From Cladorhizidae sp. MBARI D1340-BT2 (lineage: Eukaryota; Porifera; Demospongiae; Poecilosclerida; Cladorhizidae): 64,000 bases of DNA. The stretch lies in contig JAQNBH010000012.1 of the NCBI GenBank assembly GCA_028752905.1, positions 26,235,816-26,299,815 on the forward strand. The letters are read 5' to 3'. Positions 33,173 to 44,139 of the stretch are shown one piece after another. The translations under genes were made by a program, and so were the position numbers. Every line of letters begins with the position of its first letter. Within the stretch, counting starts at the first letter, position 1. The notes below the pieces were generated by a model that did no database searches, was not told the origin of the DNA, and worked only from the letters and a program-made list of their open reading frames with translations.

Positions 33173-34350
33173 TGGAGGCCAGCTGGTGTGAAGTATCCTT
33201 CCTGAGGGAGTAGGAAGCTATCTAATGTGTAGTTGTACTTGGTGGTGGTACTAGTATAGTGTGTGCATGTGGTAAGTCAGTGTTGTAGGTGGTGATGCTG
33301 GAGATGTTCTTTTCCCCTCCATGTCAGAAGTAAGAGATGTTAAGAGATGACTTTTGTCATTGATGATAGCAAGACCAAACTCTTCCTCTTTCTCACTCAC
33401 TGTATGGAGCACCCACTCTCTGGGGACCCATCAGGTCCTCAGGGAGAGACTATTTCTAGCAAGAGTGTAGCGTACCAGTGTACCAGGGAGCTTATTGTTT
33501 TTCTTTCTCTCTGTAATAATAGCAGGCACTAACTTGATACAGGAATCAATAAATTCTCATTACACAGCCTTTGACACATAGGTATCTTCATCAGTAAGAA
33601 TGAGGTGCTGCTTGCCTGATGGTGTATATATATATATATAAGGTTAAGCATGTCATGCACTTCTCTGATTGGTCCATGTGTAATGGTGATTGGTGTGATT
33701 GACAGAGATATAATGTGGTGATGTGGATGACCGGGGGTGTGATTGGACTAGCAGAGAAGACTGATAAAAAAATCTACTACAGGAAGAGTTAATTAGTCAT
33801 GCCTCTTAGTTTAGAATGTTATGTTGCTTGTGTTGACTGGTGTTGATTGGTCTGTTCTGCTTAACATTTTGTTCTTGTTTTCTGTGCTGCTGTTCTTGTT
33901 TGGGTCTGTCTATTGCGGAGAGTGAAGGACATGTGTGGCATTATAGTGTCAGCCTAGGAGTATGGGGATGTCCAGTGTAGGCATGTTTGTGTGTCTATTA
34001 TCTAGGGCTGGATCTGGGGGCTGGGGTAGCTGAGTGTGAGTTGTTTGGTATTTTGATTATGGATGTGTGCATGTGTGATGTTGGGAATGAGGCTGTGTGA
34101 GTGTAATGCCAGGGCTAGGACTACACATAAGTTTTGCTTGCAGAGGTGCACAACTTCCACTTCAAAACAAATGCTGGCTGCCAACTTGAACATTCTCATA
34201 TGCATGGTAATTGCTTGATTTGTATTTCTTTGACTCTATCAATAATCAGTGTAAATTTACCAGTTCTGTCAATATTATCTTCATCCATGTGTGGCTCATG
34301 TAACAGAAGTTTAGCTCTCTGCTCCAGAAATGCAAAGCATTCATTTACAC

Positions 34351-35001
34351 CAGGGGTGCCAACACTTTTTCGGCTTGCGAGCTACTTTTCAAATGACCAG
34401 GTCAAAATGATCTACCTGTATTAAAAGATTCTAATATATTTACTTATATATGTACTATATATGTACTGAGTATACTCTATATATATATAATATATGTTGG
34501 CATACCTTGAATCACTGCATGAACCACAACGGCACAAAACAATTGAATACATTTATGGTCACTACTATCTGATGATTTGCACTGAATGGAGTCAGCCGAA
34601 TATGACATGGTAAAAAAAAATCCTTCCATTCCGCTTGGAAGTGGGTTTTTGTTTCTTACCTGGTCCAGCTCCCCTACTAATTTTTTATATCCCTTCTTTA
34701 GTAAATATAAATTGGCAGGCTAACTAGGTCACTAGCTCATTGTAGTTTTGCAGTAGCTCGTGTGTTTTCTACTGGTGATCATGTGTTAGAAGTTAAGTAA
34801 CACAAGACTAGCCGCCCTGTACATCAATCAAGAACCGCCAAAGGGAGGATAGATGATGGGATAGCATAAAAAAATTAATTAAAAAAATTAAATTAAATTA
34901 AATAATTTTTTTTAAATTTTTTTAAAATAATAGCGCGCAATCTACCCGTACTACATGCGCGATCTACTGGTAGATCGCGATCGACCTATTGGGCACCCCT
35001 G
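34351..35001. mobile_element. hAT-type MITE in D3, with TSD
   Basis: Begins CAGGGGTGCCAACACTTTTT and ends CTATTGGGCACCCCTG. Flanks are ATTTACAC (34343-34350) and ATTTACAT (35002-35009), 8 bp with one mismatch. D2 and D4 show the empty site TTCATTTACATGGTAGAAG. The interior is AT-rich apart from GATCTACTGGTAGATCGCGA near the right end. No coding sequence. Confidence 0.92.
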
Positions 35002-35235
35002 ATTTACATGGTAGAAGATTCAATGTGTGTGCATTATTTGTTTAGTATGAGCTTAGTTGTTGCTAAGCACTAGTTTTCTTGCTCATTTGGTTAGAAGTGG
35101 TGATAGACAACCAGAGTTTGTGGTTCACTTGTGGACATACACATGCTTGGTATGTTTAGTAGTAGTGTAAATAAAACCTTCCATTAATTCACTCACACAA
35201 ATAATCCACTCATTGACTAGCTGTTGTTGCTGCAG

Positions 35236-36121
35236 ATGTTACTGGAAGAACTAGTGAAGAAGCAGCTGCCATCACTGAATTCTCAAGCATCATCAAGGCA
35301 CAGGTTAGCAAAACCATCTATCAGGGTTTCTCAGGGAGTCAGGGGATCAGGGATTACCCCACCTCCCACCTACACCACAAGGAATATGGTGTTATATTGT
35401 ATGCATTGATTAGCTGATATTAGTAATTGACAATGACAGTTAATGAACTTAGCAATTAAGTAGACAAAATGTCAAATATTGCACTAAAGTCAGTTTAAGT
35501 CCTTCAATTGTGATTCACCCGAGCCTAGCCAGATTAGTGTTACTTATCTATTTCGAAGACTTATCTTAATAAACTTTGTCTGACTAAAAATCAGGCTAAT
35601 GGGTCCATGTAGTAAGGATAGCATGAAAATTCCAGGCTTGACACTCACCCCCACTCTTCCCGGCAACTAAAATGTCTCTATGAAGCCATGATCTTCATGC
35701 TATATTAGTTGTTTCTGTTGTTATTTTAATTATTATTGTAGAAATACTACGAACTCCTGGCCAAAGTTCCCAAGTACAACCATGGTTACCTAGATGATGT
35801 GATAAAGTCAGATGTGGACCTAGGTCGAATTTCTGCAAGACAGTTAGGTTTGGATGATATGGCATATGTGCTAGGACTGAGCTTGTCGGACGTGCAGCAC
35901 ATAAAGACCACATACAGGGGAAGTCTTCGTCTACAAAGGTATTACAATGCTAAATGTGTGGATGTGTTTTATAGATCATACTATTTACAGCTGGGCTCTT
36001 CTGGTGTGTTGGAGATCTAAAGCTGGTTATCCAAAGACTTACCTGAATCTTCTTCGAGTATGTGTGGAGGGAGATTTGGAGGAATCTGCTGACGAGATTA
36101 TTTCCATCTTAAGCAGCAAAG
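35236..36121 (+). CDS. Death-fold domain gene, copy 3 (internal exons)
   Basis: Exons are 35236-35303, 35742-35938 (197 nt, two codons longer than D1) and 35991-36121. The second intron is 52 nt. All splice in frame. Exon 2 carries GYLDDVIKSDVDLGRISARQ, VLGLSLSDVQHIKTTY and RGSLRLQ. Exon 3 reads SWALLVCWRSKAGYPKTYLN, LLRVCVEGDLEESADEI and ISILSSK. The two-codon gain lies at the exon 2 end and keeps the frame, as expected for a constrained protein. Start and end exons are unknown. Confidence 0.6.
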
Positions 36122-36227
36122 GTTGGTCTAGCTGGTTGTATTGGTGTGTATATTTTAAGTGGTAAAGGGTGGTCACCCTTAGTCTACATGGGCACAGTCT
36201 TGTTTATCTTGTTTTTTACAAGTATAT

Positions 36228-37119
36228 ATGTTATGCTCAATCGAACCGACCTACACCATCGATAGAACATGCTATCTATGGATCCTTCGTTAGCACAGTA
36301 ATCGGTAGATCGCGCAAGGTCTCATCATCGACCGATGCTACGCTATCTATGGAAATATGATTTTTTTAATTATAAAATTGGAATTTAATTTTTTTAAATT
36401 AAATTAACGTATTTTTTAATATTTCGTTGTGGGGGGATCAGAGAGCAACAGAGAGAGGTGTCAAGGGGGGTTGATTTTTTTTGAGAAGTCTGATAAACAT
36501 CGAGTTGGGTCAGTATACTCATATTTCGGACAATATTTTGTACTTGATGTTTTAGGAGGCATGAGTTAGGGACATCTCTAAATTGATTGATGTGCAAGCC
36601 CTACTGTGACATTTTAATGGGTTTTTCCTACCCTTTATTTCCCCCATATAAATTTCCCCCATATAAATGGTCAAGGTTGGCCAGAAAGCCAGTTAAATGT
36701 AAATCAGAATCGGTGGGGGGGAGGGGGCAAAGGAGTCATTTTCATTTTTCATTAAATTAAGGTTGTTCTTTATTTTCACATCATAATAAATTACATGCCA
36801 GTACAAAAATGTAACAATACAATTACAAGTTATTTAATCAGACACTATAAGAGTACTACGAGTTACATGTAAGATATACATACAAATTAATTTCAGTGCA
36901 TCTCAACCTTTTGGTTTGGCCAAGGAGATGGCTTCAAATAGAATGGTACTTTTCTTGGCTGAGGACTGGACTTTTTGGCGAAGCTGCTTGTCGTCAGCAA
37001 TTTTCTGCATACGTTGTCTGGAGTTAGCATTCATGATTATGGTGTATGACCATGCGCGACCTTGCACGATCTACCGATTACTATCGATGGCGCAAGTCGG
37101 TGGATAGCACATAACATAT
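36228..37119. mobile_element. MITE-like element with long inverted ends in D3
   Basis: The left end GTTATGCTCAATCGAACCGA continues to CACCATCGATAG. The right end, read in reverse, is GTTATGTGCTATCCACCGAC and continues to GCGCCATCGATAG. Further inside, ATCGGTAGATCGCGCAAGGT is matched by the reverse of ACCTTGCACGATCTACCGAT near 37057-37076. ATATAT flanks both ends. D1, D2 and D4 lack it (ACAAGTATATA..TTTTGC). The interior contains a small minus frame with MQKIADDKQLRQKVQSSAKK (about 36945-37005) of unknown family. Confidence 0.75.
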
Positions 37120-37149
37120 ATATATGCTGTATAAACATAGTTCTTGTAT

Positions 37150-37690
37150 ATCTAGATATTACATAAGGTAGAACAATCTTGAACACTTTTGGAACTGGTC
37201 AACCATATTCCCACGATTGGAATGCGTAAATGCTTCTTTGCAAGTGCGTAATTTGTAATTATAGATACAGACTCTTAAAATATGTGTATTCACAGGTTCA
37301 ATACTTGGCATAAACTCATCAGGAAGAAAAAGCTCCATATAGGCTCGAACATGTGACTTCAAAGCTAGTGTGATTATGTGATGTTCTGTTAGGTATTCAT
37401 GAAAAGTCCTCCAAAGTCTTCAGACCAGCTCCATTTCTCCTGGGACATGTGAAATGTTCTGGCCTGTAATTAGCATAACTTTTCAATCCCTTTACCTCGT
37501 GCTTGCTCTTCACTTGTCCTTCCCCCTCCACATTGCTCTGTAAAGTTAACAATGGAGTACAGAAATTGAGTCATGGCCTCTTCTGCTTTACTTACAGCAG
37601 TAAGAAAGATGTCATTAAGGGGACGCATGTGCAGACTAGCAAATCTAGAGGCATCTGAAGAACAACTTCACTGTGCTCACCAAATTTAGC
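37150..37690 (-). other. Conserved minus-strand block after D3
   Basis: Third copy of the block at 11590-12120. Here the frame LPDEFMPSIEPVNTHIL to YNYKLRTCKEAFTHSNRG is open for 68 codons (37159-37362). Unknown family. Confidence 0.35.
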
Positions 37691-37879
37691 TAACTAGAAT
37701 AAGCTAACTTATCATTGAGATTGCTATGTTATGAACTTTGTGGCTTCCTGACGTCTTCGTGGAGATTTTACAATGGGAGTAGCTTCCAGCGATCAATGGA
37801 AGGAGAAGTGGCAACATCCATTTTTCTTGAGTGTTAACTTTCATCATTAGCTAAGTGTTGCCAGTTAGGCCTGGGCCTC

Positions 37880-40090
37880 TGCCCCCACCCCTTCCTTAAG
37901 GAGTATAGAGTAGTTAGCAGGAGAGTGTGTGGAAATTGTCACTTATGATCTGTAAACAATACTTGTCTTGTCTGGCAGTTGGTCGGCTTGTGTCAGTGCA
38001 TTCAATTGGCTCTAATCAATACACATCCTTACCATTTAGTCCTTCCTCATCCTTGGGATTGGAAATGACCAGGAGTTCTTAGATGGTTCCATAATATTAT
38101 GTTCCAACAATGTCTGGATTTCCTTGTGAATGCCATCTTCACAAGTCATGGGTCTTGCCTTGTCGGAATCCTGTTGGGCTGGGTTTGCTTGGTCTCAATG
38201 GCATGTTCCACTGCCGTTGTTTCCCCAGAGATGTTTGTGAAGACTGTTGGGGAAATATCCATCAAGCATTGGAGTTGTGAAGTCTGTCCATCATTTAAGT
38301 TTGGTCCCATGAGAGCTTTTGAATCTGATTTCCATAGGGTTGGTAAGAGAAGTCCCTGCAGAGTTTCTTCATCTGTTAAGGTGATATAAAATACAGATGC
38401 CACTGGACTGTGCCAGGACTTCATCATGTTGACATGAATAGCTCTATGCCTTTTCTTTCTGTCATGCATGTGCACTCTGTATGTAACTGGTGCTATGTAC
38501 TGTATCTGTTCCAGATTCTCCCTCAGACATTGAACAGCAGTGGTGTCTTTACTGACCTTCTTAATAATTTGTTTCAATGTGGTATGAAACCGTTTTAACG
38601 TACTGTTCGTCTGAGGGTGTTATGGACTTGCTTTGATGTGGTGAATGCCTTGTTTCTGATATAAGGTTGTCACAAGAATGACACAAAATTAATGCCCTGA
38701 TCTGTCAGTAGTTTAGCTGGTATTCCTGGGGGAGAGAATATGTCCATCAAAGCAGAAGAAAGAGTTTCAGCAACAGCTTTCCTGAGTAGTGTGGCATCAC
38801 CATCTGGCAAAATCCATGGATGTTAACAGATCTTATTGCCGGCTCTAGTGTGAGGTAAAGGGTCAACTATATCAAAAGTTATCCTTGTCATTAATTCTGT
38901 GATAATTGGCATAGAGATTAGTGGAGACATGGTCTGTGGACGTCGACTTCCCTTCTGGCATTTAGCGCAGGATTCACAGGCTTGAGGCTGATGCCTGGCC
39001 AGCAAAAGTGGGCCAACAGTCTGTGTCTGGCTTTGTTGTACCCGAGGTGACCGGTCATGTGGAGTGTGTGAGCTATGGCTTGCTGTTGTCTGTTGCCTAG
39101 CAACACTGGTTGGTGCATTTCATTGTCTAACTTGTAGTGTCGACATCTAAACAACAATCCAACCTCACAAAACTAATCGAGTTCCCCTGGTTCAGCGATT
39201 CTCACTCTTTGTGCAAGTATGAGTTGTTCTGTAGCCCAGCACTAAAGTCTGGCAACCGTGTTCATCAACACAGACTTGTTAACAAACTATTTTAGAGGTT
39301 GTGTTCTCATCTGGTTGTCAGGGTCTTTTCTCGTATATTTGAGAGTATGCGCTATCCTCTGGTTGAGAGGTGTATTCTCATCTGGTTGAGTGAGTGCAGA
39401 CTTATCTGGCTGAGAGGTTGTGTTCTCATCTAATTTAGAGGATGTGTTCATCTCAGGAATGACAGATGGGATAGAGACAAAGCCTTAAGCATCTTTTAAT
39501 TTTTGTCATTTGCTTTATCTGGGTTTCTGATCAGGTCAACCAAAATATCTCTGTCATTTCCAACTAACTCCTCCCATGGTGTGAGTATTTCTCCTGAGTT
39601 CACTGTAGCTATCTCATCAGCCTGCAAGTGTTGTTGCTCTTGCTCTGCAGCTTGTCTGGTCTGTACCAACATAGCTTGTGTTTAAATCATCAGTCTCTCT
39701 TTCACTAATGGCTCAAGTAAGTGGTTTAGGAAGGGAGCATCTTGATCCAGTAGAATATCAGCAGTGATGCCATCAGCCATAGCTCCTTGAAGTTTTGCAG
39801 TCTCCCACCTATGTCAATGTGTATGTTTGCTAAGTCAAATTCCTTGAGTGGACCAGTCACCCTTACTAAGGGAAGCTTCTCTCCCTCGAAAGAGCCTTCC
39901 AGAAGTACAGTATTGGAAACCACAGAGTGTGAAGCTGCTGTATCTAACTTGATGGTTGCATCCTTGCCATTCAGTAAGCCCTGTACCAGGTAGTCATGTG
40001 AGTGATGGCAGGTGGGGCAGCAAAGGTATACTTTCTCTTTAAGTCACTTGGCTGGTCCCGGCATCTTGACATCATGGTTATGTGTCTGTT
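37880..40090 (-). mobile_element. G4: Gmr1-like relic with intact IN-RT linker and protease motif
   Basis: In minus order: protease (39726-40010) with HDYLVQGLLNGKDATIKLDT, the catalytic-type LDTAAS, followed by SNTVLLEG; spacer (39180-39700); zinc finger and first integrase Asp (38823-39157, AHTLHMTGHLGYNKARH, ITFDIVDPLPHTRAG); a ~300-bp deletion in the integrase core; then one 143-codon open frame (38146-38577) running from the integrase C-terminus (TYRVHMHDRKKRHRA, IHVNMMKSW) straight into the RT start (FTNISGETTAVEHAIETKQT). This frame proves that integrase precedes RT in one polyprotein. Confidence 0.85.
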
Positions 40091-40215
40091 GGTAAGGGGT
40101 CCTTCTCTTATATTTTCTGAGTACTAGATGGATCAAGTGTCGGTATTTGTCAACCATAGTGCCAACTTTTTTTTAGTGTGGCTGGGTCTTTGTTCCTCAC
40201 TGCAAAGCAATGTGT

Positions 40216-40506
40216 GGTGGAAGCATCCTCTAAACATGCACAGCAAATCATTTACCAGCTTCTTCTGGGATGTTTCAACCAGCTACACAATTGTTGTTTA
40301 ATTGTCCCTAGCAGTACACTGTGTAGCACTTTTGTTTGGCTTGATAGTAGCCTCCCACCATCAACTATCAAGCCAAATAAAAGTGCGACATTTTGTACTG
40401 CTATATAGGACAAAGATTTAAGTAACTATTGTGTAGCTGGTTGAAGCAGCCCAGAAGAAGCTGGTAAACGATTTGCTGTGGAACATGTTATGAGGATGCT
40501 TCCACC
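40216..40506. repeat. 291-bp near-perfect palindrome (foldback MITE)
   Basis: The left arm starts GGTGGAAGCATCCTC and continues ACAGCAAATC, ACCAGCTTCTTCTGGG. The right arm mirrors it: CCCAGAAGAAGCTGGT, GATTTGCTGTG, GAGGATGCTTCCACC. The centre holds the inner hairpin CTTGATAGT..ACTATCAAG. It lies between G4 and the truncated LTR at 40510-40640 and has no counterpart in G3 or G5. Confidence 0.9.
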
Positions 40507-40826
40507 CCTAATAACCAATGAGTGTGTACTATGCAATCATGTTAATACCAATATAAGGGTGAGGTGAGAGGTCTCATACATTAACATAAGGGTGAGTGTT
40601 AATTGGTGGTTGTACAGGCTAAGTGTTGTCTGTTAAGGCTTGGGTAAATGCATGTGATTCCTGACTTGATTGAATGCTAGAGTGTATAAGCTCAGTCATG
40701 CATCAGACTGATGCAGGCCTGGAGCTGCCCAACTGCTGAATCTCAATTCTCAAGACCATGGTGTAAAACTAGACCCATCACTGGCTGACAGATCATGAAT
40801 CACGTGCATTTCAAGTGACACATGTT

Positions 40827-41083
40827 GCTTGTGAGTATAAATGTGTTGCCAGTGAGTATAAATGTGTTGCCTGTGAGTATAAATGTGTTGCCAGTGAGTA
40901 TAAATGTGTTGCCAGTGAGTATAAATGTGTTGCCAGTGAGTATAAATGTGTTGCCAGTGAGTATAAATGTGTTGCCAGTGAGTATAAATGTGCTGCCAGT
41001 GAGCATAAATGTGTTGCCAGTGAGTATAAATGTGTTGCCTGTGAGTATAAATGTGTTGCCAGTGAGTATAAATGTGTTGCATT
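40827..41083. repeat. M3: 21-bp minisatellite array, ~12 units
   Basis: Shortest of the four arrays and the most uniform. Variants are GCCTGTGAG at the ends, GCTGCC, and GAGCATAAA. Flanks are the same as M1, with a left flank from 40635 (GGCTTGGGTAAATGCATG) and a right flank TTGCATTGTCTCCGTGTC. No MITE lies between the LTR end and the flank here, so this copy shows the empty MITE site. Confidence 0.95.
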
Positions 41084-41139
41084 GTCTCCGTGTCTTCATA
41101 TGCCCCTGAAGGCTAAAGCATTCAGTTAAATCATTAGCA

Positions 41140-41806
41140 ATAAAATTCAAGAAAGATAAGTCATCGGTACGAGTCAACTTTCATATCGCAGCTGCCAGAA
41201 TGGAAAGGTTGCTAGTTACTCGGTGATGCTGAAATAGAAAATACAGAGCATACAAATGATGCGTCAGAAGAAATTGAGCGTACAGGATTGTTTTTTTGTG
41301 TGGTCTACATGTGTTTTGGGAGAGGAGGGAAGGGAGGGAGGATTGGGCTCTAAGTGCAGGAGAACGTGTGAGGGAAGGAGCTAAATAAAGAATGTTTTTG
41401 TGTTGGAACTAATGGGAGTAATGTGTATGTGAGTTATGGTGGTGGGGGTTAGTGTGTGCATGATTTAGTTGGTGGGTAGAGGGGGTATGAGTTGTGTGGT
41501 GTGTGTATGAGTTTGGTAGTGGGAGAGGTGCGTGCAAGAGATGGTATTGTGGGCATGGTGTGTGTGTATGAGGTGGTGTTTGTGGGCTTGGTGTGTGTGG
41601 GTTGGGATTGTGGGATAAGTGAAGTGGGGTAGTGGTGTGTTTGTGTGGGTTGGGGTGGTGTGTGTGTCATTTGGCCTGGATGGTGGGGGTGGTGTGTGTA
41701 TGGGATAGGGTGGTGAAGTGATGTATGTTTGAGTTGGGGTGGTGGGAGTGGTGTGGGTATGATTGGTATAGTGGGGTGTGTGTATATGAGTTGCTGGTTT
41801 AGGATG
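41140..41806. repeat. X3 left part: flank and G/T-rich block
   Basis: Matches X1 but with the 16040-16320 segment deleted: the sequence jumps from AGCGTACAGGATTG to GTGGTCTACATGTG. The G/T-rich block 41400-41806 is interrupted by the BEL/Pao element and resumes at 47669 (TGAGTTTGGG). Confidence 0.85.
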
Positions 41807-41811
41807 GTGTA

Positions 41812-42004
41812 TGTCGGGAAACTGAACTGATTTATTGCGTATTTAGTAATGGTCACGTGACCTCACGAATGTTCTCTATTGGTTTAGTCAATCTTGCATA
41901 AAAGGAATTCCGTGTCTCGAAAATGAACTTATGGCATCGTGTGAGTGTGAGAAGTTAGCGCTGACGAAGACGAGGACAATTGGGACAGATTGTGATATCT
42001 TACA
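41812..42004 (+). mobile_element. 5' LTR of BEL/Pao element
   Basis: 193 bp, TGTCGGGAAACTG to GATATCTTACA. A hand comparison with 47471-47663 gives about 15 differences, or roughly 92% identity. It contains GCATAAAAGG, a TATA-like box, about 87 bp in from the start. The following TGGTCCTTC..GAGCCGG is the primer-binding region, partly duplicated (CTTACATGGTCCTTC twice). Confidence 0.95.
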
Positions 42005-42117
42005 TGGTCCTTCATCTTACATGGTCCTTCGAGCCGGATTTTAAACCGCTGGAAGAAGAATTCTACGATTTAAGACGACAAGCGGGTGTTCCAATAAAAG
42101 TACACCTACACTCCAAT

Positions 42118-43075
42118 ATGACTGAACCAGATGAGTTAAGCAGGAAGAAGAGACTCCGTGCGAGACATCGAGCTTCCACTACTCGTATCTTGGGACAAGT
42201 CCTACATTCTATTATCAGTGAACCCCTTGATGTCTCCAAGATAAATCAGTTGAAACGAAGCCTCGAAGGCAAGCTACAGTCTCTGACCATTTTGGATGAG
42301 GAGGTACTCGCGCTCGCCTCAGAAGAGTGCATAGAAACCAATAGTGTCCAAGCAGTTGCGGAGCGAATATACAATGCCTTATCAAGGTTAGATAATACAA
42401 CAAATCTGACTACATCTACTCGAAGTGTCCGCAGGGACCCACCTGCGTTGGACCTACCTACAGATGATCCACCTGAGCTTAACGCTCCTGGAACCACCCT
42501 TATGGGATCCATATTAAATCTCCCGTAAATCTCTCTGCCTCGATTCAATGGGGACCCTGTTAGGTGGACCTCCTTCTGGAACTTATACCAGTCTGTCATC
42601 CATCTAAACTCCGACCTCTCTGAAGTTGCTAAATTCAACTATTTATGGTCCCTCCTTGACCATTCAGCCTCTGATGCTATTGCTGGACTCACTATCTCGT
42701 CTGCCATCTACCAACAAGCTGTAGAGATTCTTCGTAGGCGGTTTGCCAACAAACAAGTCATCATCTCAAAACATATGGACACTGTACTGAATATGGAAAC
42801 CATAACCCATCGCAACCTCAGAGATTTGCGTCGGATCTACGACAGTACTGAATCACATCTGCGCAGTCTGAAATCACTTGGAATTGAAGCAGCCTCTTAC
42901 GGTGCCCTTCTCGCACCTGTCCTACTAGTCAAGCTCCCCCCGACCTGAAGCTCATCGTGAGCAGGAAGGTATCCAAAACCGACTTGGACATGGATGCACT
43001 ACTAGTCACCTTCTAAGAGGAATTAACTGCCCGAGAAAGAGCCAATCCCACACCCTCAAGATGAGGTCAAGAGAG
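42118..43075 (+). pseudogene. BEL/Pao gag
   Basis: The likely start is the ATG at 42118 (MTEPDELSRKKRLRARHRAS). Frame 1 is open to the stop at 42526. Beyond it the same protein continues as LPRFNGDPVRWTSFWNLYQS, FNYLWSLLDHSASDAIAGL and ILRRRFANKQVIISKHMDTV. The NGDP.RW.SFW motif is typical of Pao-family gag. A frameshift near 42930 and stops near 43014 interrupt it before the zinc-knuckle part. Confidence 0.88.
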
Positions 43076-43112
43076 ATCACCACCTGCACCTGGCCGACGA
43101 GGTCAAGAGAGA

Positions 43113-44138
43113 TTGCATCGAACCACCTCTACTCTGTTCTCTGTCACCCGAGATTCAAGGAGTGACCCTCAGTGTGCCTATTGTCAACAATCTCACTCGT
43201 CCACATGCTGCACATCTGTGACTGATGTGACAGTTCGCAAGCAGGCTCTCAAGAAGTCCACCTCTAGATGTCAGAAGTGCAGGAAGAAACACCACATGTC
43301 CATATGCGATGCCGGTATGAGCAATCCTCCAAGCTTGGCCCATGCTATTGAATCTGGGATAAACTCAGTAGCACCTCCATTCCATTCGAATCAAATGACT
43401 AGCACCCTTTGTTCTGACAACCTACAGGCCGTATTCCTCCAGACTGCACGTGCAGTGATTCACCATCCGAATGACTCTCGTAAATCGATTGAAGTACATC
43501 TCCTACTCGACGGTGGCAGCCAAAAATCGTACATCAGCGAACGTGCCCGAGACCTGCTCAATTTGGAAGCTACAGGAGAACAGTCTCTTTCCATCGCCAC
43601 CTTTGGGTCCGACAAAGGCAGTACAAGGGTATGTCCCATTGTAATTGCACGCATGTGTCTATGGGGCTATCCCTCGATGTCCATTTCTCTATACGTGATG
43701 CCCCACATTTGCGAGCCTTTGGTTGGACAGTCTGTATCCGCATGTGTTGAGAGTCAACCCCACCCCGAGGGATTGGAACTAGCTGATTTCTGGAGAGCTG
43801 ACTCAAGCATGCCAATAGAGGTATTGATTGGATCTGATTACTATTGGGAGTTGGTAACTGGGAGTGTTTGTAGTAAGGGAGCCAATGGGCCTACTGCCAT
43901 ACACAATAAACTGGGATGGGTGTTGTCGGGACCCTCTTACCATAATGAGCTTAGCCGATGTATGGTTAATCTGAATGTTACTCATACACTTCATGCCGAG
44001 ACTCATTCTAAGGAGCCTCAAACATTGGATGACCAACTCCGAGCATTCTTGGAGCTAGAAGCCCTGGGAATCCAGAGAGAAGAGAAGACGCTACATGAAG
44101 ACTTCACAGAAGCAGTCAAGTTTGAGGACGGGAGGTAG
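43113..44138 (+). pseudogene. BEL/Pao zinc-knuckle and aspartic protease region
   Basis: A 341-codon open stretch. CAYCQQSHSSTCC and CQKCRKKHHMSICD are two Cys/His knuckle-like motifs (residues ~22-68). VHLLLDGGSQKSYISERARD (residues ~123-145) is the protease active-site segment. The expected D-S/T-G reads D-G-G, so catalysis is doubtful. The C-terminal part (VLIGSDYYWELVTG, GWVLSGP) matches the DUF1758 end. A stop at 44136 separates it from RT. Confidence 0.88.
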
Positions 44139-44139
44139 G

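Larger units (their letters stand above)
33173..37860 (+). repeat. D3: third death-domain gene module
   Basis: Leader 33173-33850 with a (TA)n run at 33627. The body is colinear with D1, D2 and D4. It carries two non-autonomous insertions (34351-35001 and 36228-37119). A candidate upstream exon begins at 34144. The minisatellite dimer that ends the other modules is lost here: the text jumps from CATCATTAG to CTAAGTGTTGCCAG. Confidence 0.85.

Noticed and set aside
15095..41129. CRISPR array
   Set aside because: The 21-bp units are contiguous without spacers and lie in a eukaryotic context.
42215..42638. Minus frames opposite BEL/Pao gag
   Set aside because: Shadow frames of the gag, which has family motifs on the plus strand.
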